From Loripinus fragilis (Eukaryota; Mollusca; Bivalvia; Lucinida; Lucinidae), in assembly GCA_964019695.1 (NCBI GenBank), contig OZ026530.1:30982690-31046689 (forward strand): DNA of 64,000 nt, given 5' to 3'. The notes below the pieces were generated by a model. That model was not told the DNA's origin and did no database searches. It saw nothing but the letters and a program-made list of their open reading frames with translations. This document shows positions 57,264-64,000 of the stretch, in pieces. Numbering within the stretch: the stretch's first letter is position 1; each line of letters opens with the position of its first letter. A program made the translations under genes and the position numbers.

Positions 57264-57333
57264 GCGCATCCGGGAATCGATCCTGGTCCTCTGGCTTTGT
57301 AGCCAGACACGCTAACCACTAGGCCACGAGGTC
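57264..57333 (-). tRNA. tRNA-like sequence, probably a pseudogene or SINE head
   Basis: On the minus strand it has an A box (TGGCCTAGTGGTTAGCG), an anticodon-arm-like hairpin (TCTGGCTACAAAGCCAGA) and a B box (GGATCGATTCC). The 5' and 3' ends at the normal tRNA boundaries do not form an acceptor stem. The anticodon loop is not a clean seven bases, and the T stem has a mismatch. It therefore looks tRNA-derived rather than a working tRNA, and I assign no amino acid. Confidence 0.5.
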
Positions 57334-57949
57334 AGGTCATGCGCCGCTCTAAATAACCATACATACACTATAGACTCGGCCACTATCGTATTCGTAACCA
57401 GGGTTATTGTGTACGTCGTTTGATTTCGACTGAGCTACATTGATCTGTCTTTAGTGCTGAGACGATCAGTTCTGAATAGATGTCAATAGATATTTCGAAC
57501 ACACTTTAATAAGTTATTTTGTGAAGAAAATGTCGGAACACCGATATGACATAAGAATATCGGAAGCTGTGTTGATCCGAATCCGTTAAGGGTCGAAAGA
57601 CAGGACCCAGACAACTTTCCTCGTTTGCAGACGCGGGAAAGGTGCGCATTGGAAATAGCCGCATATGTCTTTAAGTTAGCGATTTGCAATACAACTTATG
57701 ATTGGCCGACCAATCACAGCCCACCTAACATTATACATGACCAGTTGTTAATTTGAAAACTCGAAACCAGTTTAATGGAATGTCTGAAAAACATGGTGGT
57801 CAGGTGTAAAAGGTCTGTGCAATTTCTGTAAAAAAGTCGCCGTTTGGCTTCAATTTGGAATAAATTCTCAAGATCTTAGTGACTGCATATAGAAGTAAAC
57901 CATTTAAACCCAGGACTTACCACTTTCAAGTGACATCTCTTCGATAGAA
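57334..57949. other. Intergenic, nothing recognised
   Basis: No supported gene. GCGCAT next to the tRNA-like sequence can pair with its far end, which may extend the folded structure. Confidence 0.4.
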
Positions 57950-58690
57950 GTAAGAAAGAGGGTAAAGATTAGGAACCAATACAACGAATTATCACACCTG
58001 AACCATGATGTAACTTGACTTTTCGCTTACTGTAAAGGCGGCGCCACATGACTGCGTAATTAGGACTAGTCAACCTTAGGCATAGGTAAAAGCTGAAAAG
58101 GAGGCGTGGTTTTATTCAAAAGTAACTGTATCATCTTGTGCCACCACCTCAGTCATTATTTAGTCCTTAAAACGCCAGCAAAATTACTGCATCTGAAAAT
58201 GTCTATTTAACATAAGCATAGATGCAAACATTGTGGACCCAGATCAGACAGCTCCTACAGGAACAGTCTGATCTGGGTTCACACTGTTTATCTATGAGGC
58301 TTCAAATAGTTTAGTGGACGACAAAAACATAGATTTTGTGATTATGCGCTTTAAGGGTTAATAAATGTGAGGTCAGTGTGTATTCGGTTAGGATTTTCAT
58401 GAAATGCACGCACGTTTGCGCGGCTCAAAAAGCTTATTAACTCTTTACCGAATTTGAAATTATAAATAAAGCCTGATTTCCCTTCCTTATCAGATGAAAT
58501 AGCCGAGCCACACCAAGATATGATTATTAAAGTTTCCGCCTTTACAGTAAGCGGAAGTCAAGTAATACCACATAGGAAAGTGACAAAATCACAATTAGAT
58601 ATCACACACAAGAGCCTTTACCAGCAGATGACCACAGGACAGCATTATGAACAGACGCGAAAGCATCACAAACACAAAGCATAAACAACA
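57950..58690 (-). repeat. Dispersed repeat split by a TIR element
   Basis: Flanks 57950-58010 and 58568-58690 together match the repeat at 39065-39280 (CACACCTG..CCA, then CCACAT.GGAAAGTGACAAAA and GACCACA). The 58011-58567 TIR element is inserted between them, an empty-versus-filled site pair. Confidence 0.65.
58011..58567. mobile_element. ~557-bp TIR element, inverted copy of the 39830 family
   Basis: TAACTTGACTTTTCGCTTAC at the left and GTAAGCGGAAGTCAAGTAATA at the right. Internal landmarks of 39830-40362 recur in reverse order, including an imperfect AGATCAGACAGCTCC palindrome. Only remnants of TA flanking remain on the left. Confidence 0.75.
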
Positions 58691-58819
58691 CAATTGATAT
58701 AAATCAGAAAAGAACGAGTTAACTGTGTTTTACCTCTATAAAACACAGTTAACTCGTTCTTTTCTGACTTTTATCAAATTTGTTATTTATGCCTTGTGTT
58801 TGTTATGCTTTCGCGTCTG
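58652..58819. repeat. 168-bp hairpin with perfect 28-bp inner stem
   Basis: CAGAAAAGAACGAGTTAACT and GTGTTTTA pair perfectly with TAAAACAC and AGTTAACTCGTTCTTTTCTG around CCTCTA. Outer arms (CAGACGCGAAAGCAT with ATGCTTTCGCGTCTG) extend the pairing with a few mismatches. Confidence 0.85.
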
Positions 58820-58966
58820 AGAGAGCAAATGAAATTCAAGAGGACGTTACAAGTTAAGCCCAAAGGAGCTGATTACTGAGACAAGCTCTGATTTGATAGT
58901 ATAATCCGACAGAAGATCGTAAAGATATTGACCCATGAAACTATTCATTGAATGTCAGTGCTAATA

Positions 58967-59333
58967 AACACATATGGATGTTTGAATGGAATCGTGGTAA
59001 CTCCCTCAAGTCAGTGTCTTTTAAAGGACACTGACCTATAAATGAAAGTATGTTTCACAAAATAATGGTTAACCGCTTATTCAAACTTGTCCAAGGAAAA
59101 AAATACTTTAAGTGGTTAGGTAAACTGACCATCTTGACATGACCATCGATGTTGGCTGAGACGTTAAGCATCAAAACAAACATACAAACAAAACCATAAT
59201 ATACTTGCAAAATGGAAGTTTGTCCCAAAGGGCAGATAATGCACAAATAGCTTAGTTTAGCCCTTACTGTGCTGATATCAAATGTAAAAAGTTTTGAAGA
59301 CATTATGAGACCAGATATTGAAAAAAGGTCGAT
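58967..59333 (+). repeat. Duplicated ~370-bp segment, copy 1
   Basis: ATATGGATGTTTGAATGGAA through GAGACCAGATAT matches 61966-62345 in order with small indels. It contains the hairpin GTCAGTGTC/GGACACTGAC. No coding frame is shared. Confidence 0.75.
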
Positions 59334-59838
59334 GTGAAGATGCCTAGCATTGGTTTACATATTTTACTGGACACTATTAGCAGGCTTAATGGGTTTCATT
59401 TTGGAACTTTGAAACTATCAGAGGGTCACTGATGAAGCCTAAATGGCAGAAACTAGCTAGTCTGGCCCAGGACATATGCACACTCTAGTTTCAGTTCTTT
59501 GGTGCAGTCTTTGCTTCCAAAGGATACCCTCTTAAGAACATATTAAAATAGTTTCAGTAAAAGATAATACAGGCTGAATTGAAAATGAGTTTCATGAGTT
59601 GCTATTGCTTAAAAATATAAATAAGCCGTAAAACAAATAAAAATGAAATGTCAATAGTTTTAGATCTAAGTCTGAATACATTTTAATCTTTACCACACCT
59701 TCAGTTCAGACTAAAGACTTGGAACCTATTTTCTATTAACCATTAATAACAAAAAGCAAAGCCAATTCAAGTAATGAAAATAAATGAATTTTAAAACTAG
59801 CTTTTTTCATAGTCTTAAAATATATAAAGCAGTGACTT

Positions 59839-60484
59839 GTTTTAAACCCAATTACGGTTTATAGCTATGGTTTCCTCTTTGATTGCACGACGGTGGGTCA
59901 GGCCTCAGACTCTATGACGGCTCTGACGTAAAGCTTTAATCAGTGGGTTGGTGCCTGATGCTTATCTGTAGCTGGACCCTCCGTGCCTCAACTTGAGGTT
60001 TTCTTTAGCTCTGACTATCTGTGAGTTATGAGCCCTTTACTATGTTTCGTCATGGTGTGTTATTTGATTAGAGTGTTTCTCCATGATGATACATTGCATT
60101 AGTTAGATGACCTCCATGCGTGCTGAACATTTCTTGTACTTCAACAACAGCAGAATCTAGGGCGAATATTTGGTATCAGTAAAATGCATTTAAGCCCCCC
60201 GGTGGCTTAGGCTGCTCTAAGGCGGTGGTTCTGTTGTTGTTGACTTTTTGTTTATTGTTACTCCCTCCCATTGTGGGAGTCTGTAATTGTTCTTGTTTTG
60301 TTGTACGTTACTTTATGTCCATTCTAGTATTGCAATCATCTTGATGGGAAAGAGAGAGCTGGTTGCTTTGCTTAATTTGTCTTCCTGGTGTCTCATGATG
60401 GTTGAGTGGCTCTTCCTCGCAGTGCCACGGGGTTGTCTGCGATTTGTTATTGTGGTATTTCCTGATCATACTCACTTACTATTT
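59839..60484 (+). mobile_element. 5'-truncated Penelope-like copy: ORF end plus 3' tail
   Basis: It begins in the last codons of the RT ORF (NPITVYSYGFLF, DSMTALT, TAA) and runs to CATACTCACTTACTATTTTT. A second version of the SECIS-like hairpin lies at 59890-59984. It has ATGA at 59914, TGAT at 59956, AA 12 bases after ATGA, and stems kept with two mismatches. The small hydrophobic tail ORF is open here too (60287-60496). Confidence 0.85.
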
Positions 60485-60670
60485 TTTATTATTTGAAAGA
60501 GGGTACAAAACAAACGATCAAATTGATCATCGAAGAGGTCATCGTGTACGAGCTAGCCATGCGCTCTATCAGTTAAAATGCAAATTTGGTTGGCTTCTTA
60601 CCTGAAAAGACAATGGTGTGAGAAATGTATAGTAAACACTAAATGTTTGACATTATATCAATGACCAAAT

Positions 60671-61025
60671 TCTAACATTTATCATATGACGTCGCGTCTG
60701 GGAGTGTAATAACGCCATGCAATAAAATCGATAAACCACTAGTGGTTTATAGATTTACGGGAAACGTTATGACGTCCATAACAACGTTGCGTACATACAG
60801 TAATGACACAATTATAACGTTTAACGGCAGAAATGGGATGTCAAAGTAAGCTTAATATCATATGATAAATAGAATCTAACATTCATGCTCTTGTATTTTT
60901 GAATTTATTAAACTCGTTGCGAAAAAGAGATAAAATGCTCGGCAAGCCTCGCATTTTATCTCTTTTCCCCAACTCGTTTAATAAATTCAATAAAACATGA
61001 GCACTCATGTAAGATCCTCTATTTA
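60671..61025 (+). repeat. Dispersed repeat, family of 45190
   Basis: TGACGTCGCGTCTGGGAGTG, the palindrome AACCACTAGTGGTT, and the hairpin GATAAAATGCTCGG/CCTCGCATTTTATC, then AATAAATTCAATAAAACATG. Confidence 0.7.
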
Positions 61026-61687
61026 TTACACCAGACTGAACAAGCAAAACTGTCAAACACTGGGCATGTCTTTCAGAATGAAGGTGTGTCCAGTTTATAA
61101 GACCTATCTATTCACTAAGCTTGAAATACATTGTCTAATTCAGTGGCATCTTTGTTAATATAGAGGTGTGACAGTGTGGTCATTCTGTTATCTGCTGTTT
61201 TCATTTAAGTTAATTAAACTAGTGTCATAAATTCATAAAAGTTATTGTCTCAAAATGATGTAAATAAGACTCTGTATGGTTATTCTATTCTGCCCTTCAT
61301 GATAAAAAAAGAGAAGTGTTCGGTGCTTTAGCTGTAATCAGATACAGAAGTCCGTGCTAAGGTCCTGAGATTGAAATCTCATCATAAAAAGTGCCCTTAG
61401 CAGTGATGAAACAGCATTTTTTCTTTCCGTAAACAGATAATAAAACCTGACCTAATATCAATCAAACACTAAAACGGCCACTTAAAATTTTTAATCGACC
61501 AGTCAGATTTGAATTGACAAGTATTGACCCCTTTTTGGCATATGAACCGGGGCAGTTTTAACTGGTTAAAACCACTGGTTAAAATCAAGACATGGAATGT
61601 GAGTGAAGCACATATGGACTCAAAATCTGGTCAGTACTCATTTCAGCTGATCATTTGATAGATTTTCTGAAATGTGTGCTCATGTTA
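61026..61687. other. Intergenic, nothing recognised
   Basis: AT-rich, no supported gene. A short direct repeat, AACTGGTTAAAACCACTGGTT, occurs near 61560-61585. Confidence 0.45.
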
Positions 61688-61728
61688 TATTGAATTTATT
61701 AAAGGAGGTGTGGAAAAGAGAAACAAAT

Positions 61729-61965
61729 GAGCCGCCACATGAGATTTCCAACAATGTGGTGTTTTGACAAGTGTAGACTCAGACGAGCCCGTACAGCCTC
61801 CTTTTAAGCTTAGAGACTCCAAATGGTGTTCAGTCAGTAGCTTAACGATCATAAAATACTCAAGCGACTAGCGAAAGCTCTGATCAGACTGCGCGTATGC
61901 GAAGGCTGATCTGAGACTTTGCTGGTCGCACATACTAAATTGTTGGAAATCTCATGCCGCGGCTC
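61729..61965. mobile_element. 237-bp TIR element (MITE)
   Basis: The best-preserved copy of the family at 46688. Left end GAGCCGCCACATGAGATTTC and right end GAAATCTCATGCCGCGGCTC are inverted with few mismatches, with ATTTCCAACAAT/ATTGTTGGAAAT pairing inside. Confidence 0.8.
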
Positions 61966-62345
61966 ATATGGATGTTTGAATGGAATCGTCGTGATAGTAA
62001 CTCCCTCAAGTCAGTGTCCTTTAAAGGTGAATATGGTATGATAATTAGTACACATCCATCTATAAGCGAAAGTATGTTCACAAATTAATGGTAAACCGCT
62101 TTGTCAAGCTTGTCCTAGGTAAAATATTAAATGGTTAGGTAAACTGACTGTCCTGTCATGACCATAGATGTTGGGTGGGACGTTAAGCGTCAAAACAAAC
62201 ATACAAACAAAACCATAACATGCTTGACAAATGAAAGTTGAACTTGTCCCAAAGGGCAGATAATGCACAAATAATTAGCTTAGCCCATACTGTGCTGATA
62301 TCAAATGTAAAAAAAGTTTTGAAACCTTATGAGACCAAATATAAG
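61966..62345 (+). repeat. Duplicated ~370-bp segment, copy 2
   Basis: Second copy of 58967-59333, joined directly to the MITE at 61729. A direct repeat of about 42 bases (TTAAAGGAGGTGTGGAAAAG and AGAAACAAATG) at 61688-61729 and 62480-62520 brackets the MITE plus this segment. Confidence 0.75.
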
Positions 62346-62469
62346 CTCAAATGAAAAAAGTGTAGATCAAGATCAGCTGGCTTCTAAAAAACCAGCTGAT
62401 TAGGACCTGAACTTTTTTCGCCTGTAGATATAGTATTATGTTTCTACCTTACGTACAATGACAACACAA

Positions 62470-62730
62470 TGTTATCATATTGAATTCATTAAAGGAGGTG
62501 TGGAAAAGAGAAACAAATGCAATAATACAGAAACACGAATGTTAAATTCTACTTATCATATGACATTGAATTTAATTCCAATCGCTTAGATTTTATGACC
62601 TTTTAAACAAAGTTTTAATAAACGCCACCTCGTTATGTAACTATATTTGTAAACCACTAGTGGTTAATCGCGTTCATTGCATGATTTTATATCACTCCCA
62701 GATGCGACGTCATGTGATAATTTATTTTAT
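62470..62730 (-). repeat. Dispersed repeat, reverse copy of 60671 family
   Basis: ATTTGTAAACCACTAGTGGTT, TCACTCCCAGATGCGACGTC and CATGTGATAA are the reverse complement of landmarks at 60671-60880. Confidence 0.65.
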
Positions 62731-63624
62731 AAAATAATCCTGGGGGAGAATGGGGGGCAGATTAGTCATGTGGGAGAATGTGACGGGGTATCTTATAAGC
62801 TGTGCATACTTAAAGAAATGAAAGCTAAATGTCTATAAATGTTCTGTCTATAACTGTGCTGTCGCCGGGCCTTCTTGTACGATATAGATATTAATATAGG
62901 CTTTGTTAGTATTACAGCTTTCATTCTACAACGAAATGAATGCACTCTGATATAAAAGCTGTTTTCTCGTGAATTCTATAACAGCTGTTGGTATAGACAG
63001 AACATAAGGTATAGACGGATAAAAAAGGGGCCCTTTAATGATTTAGTCCAGTGCCCTTTTTTGGCATTCTTAAAAAAGTACTCTCGACTACTGCTTGCAT
63101 CTGGACAAGCAGTCATTTGTAAAGAGGCTGGTGTACAGATGACCTGATAGCTTGGGGTCGATTTGTTTCCGAGTAAAAAAGTAATAAAGACAGTGTTAAA
63201 ACGTCAGACATATGCTTATTAACGTCTAATATAATATATCTTATGAAACTGTAAGTAAATTTGCTGTTCCTTATTCAGTCGAATGTAATATTATGTAATT
63301 CAAAAAGGTAGGATGGCTGCGCTGATTTGTGTATAGTGAATAAGCATTTAATCCTGAATTTGCATTAAAGATAAAGCATTTTTATATGACACTATGCAAG
63401 CCAGGACAGCGAGGATCAGCGTATCATCCTTGATTCCGGTCCATATTTGGTCGTATTTATGTGCATATGAAAGGAACATGACTGTATACGGCTTAAATGC
63501 AAATACTTATCAGTGTAGTATTTGTAAGTATACACAAAGTAGGTTTGTTTTGACCCAACATATTTTCATGAAAAGCTTATAAAGTTGTACAGAGCTGTCA
63601 TTATAAGCTTATCGATATGTAGCA
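62731..63624. other. Intergenic or 5' flank, nothing firmly recognised
   Basis: AT-rich. The ORF at 63394-63582 ends in CSICKYTQSRFVLTQHIF, reminiscent of half a C2H2 finger, but it is too short to call. Confidence 0.4.
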
Positions 63625-63835
63625 ATGTTTTATTCTCAAAGAAGAAAGAGTGTTTTGCTTTGCGTTTTTTCAATTGCACTATTTGTTATGGCATTCAAAA
63701 CTGAGTTATTCTTCTTGTCATCGTGGGAGCAATTAACAATATGGAGGACTCGGGAGCCGCATAAGGGATATTTATTTAACACCCCAGCAAAGCATCTCAC
63801 ACCAGTGTGTATGCTAAATATTTCTAAACAATTAA
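63625..63835 (+). CDS. Candidate first coding exon of a type II membrane protein
   Basis: ATG opens 70 codons. A basic N-terminus (MFYSQRRK) is followed by a hydrophobic segment of about 16 residues (VLLCVFSIALFVMAF), then a soluble stretch ending VCMLNISKQL. GTAAGT at 63836 is a strong splice donor. A short cytoplasmic tail, single anchor and stem is the plan of Golgi glycosyltransferases and sulfotransferases, but no catalytic motif is present in this exon and the rest lies beyond the window. Chance ORF is the alternative. Confidence 0.35.
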
Positions 63836-63852
63836 GTAAGTAAACCTTTTGT

Positions 63853-64000
63853 CACATGACGGCGCGCCTGGAAGTGATGAACACTGTAATGCCATGTATT
63901 GAACGTAACAAACTACTAGTGAATTACATATCGAGTATTACTTGACTTTTGGCTTACTTTAAAGGCGGCAACTTTAATATATTTATATCTGGGTGTGGTT
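63853..64000 (+). repeat. Two repeat ends at the window edge
   Basis: 63853-63930 is a diverged start of the 60671-family repeat (ACATGACGGCGCGCCTGGAAG). From 63940, TATTACTTGACTTTTGGCTT and GGCGGCAACTTTAATAT are the left end of the 39830-family TIR element, cut by the window boundary. Confidence 0.7.

Noticed and set aside
57264..57333. Functional tRNA gene
   Set aside because: No acceptor stem at the usual ends, odd anticodon loop and a T-stem mismatch; kept only as tRNA-like.

Overview
This window looks like AT-rich animal nuclear DNA, most likely from a bivalve mollusc. It has split exons with GT/AG junctions, tRNA-derived SINEs, many small inverted-repeat elements, GATA and AC microsatellites, a Ty3/Gypsy-class LTR retrotransposon and Penelope-like elements. 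There is no bacterial gene organisation. The assignment to clam is inference from the repeat types.

One host gene can be followed on the + strand across about 29 kb. Four exons (21123-21212, 22180-22306, 39669-39822, 47401-47606) join in compatible codon phases to a terminal exon (49958-50128, stop TGA at 50126-50128). I do not firmly recognise the protein. Two oddities stand out. Exon 39669-39822 needs one extra base in a T7 run to stay in frame. The 3' splice acceptor plus the first 87 bases of the last exon is tandemly repeated 13 times at exactly 116 bp. A second possible host exon, encoding a short type II membrane-protein start, lies at 63625-63835.

The 17 kb second intron of this gene carries a nested TIR element (24227-27322) and a nearly complete LTR retrotransposon (27487-38090, TSD GCCCT). 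Its pol order is protease, integrase, RT, RNase H, the inverted order of Gmr1-like elements. A 5'-truncated LTR relic of the same family sits at 8023-9354.

From 51911 to 55275 there is a 5'-truncated Penelope-like element with its GIY-YIG endonuclease upstream of the RT, the permuted Naiad-type order. It landed in a relic C2H2 zinc-finger tract. Three in-frame TGA codons fall where this family has conserved cysteines: in the GIY-YIG domain, in the CxC linker and in the RT N-terminal region. The 3' end can fold into a SECIS-like hairpin, so this looks like a decayed copy of a selenocysteine-encoding retroelement. Copies of its 3' tail are scattered at 40.7, 43, 44.8 and 59.8 kb.

The rest is intergenic or intronic DNA with SINEs, fold-back elements, a 2.2 kb array of GTGGTACATGTACCAC palindromes (5690-7850), a minus-strand coding relic of unknown origin (9.5-10.7 kb), a LINE RT fragment and a tRNA-like sequence. 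All calls come from reading the sequence; no alignment, folding or database search was run.
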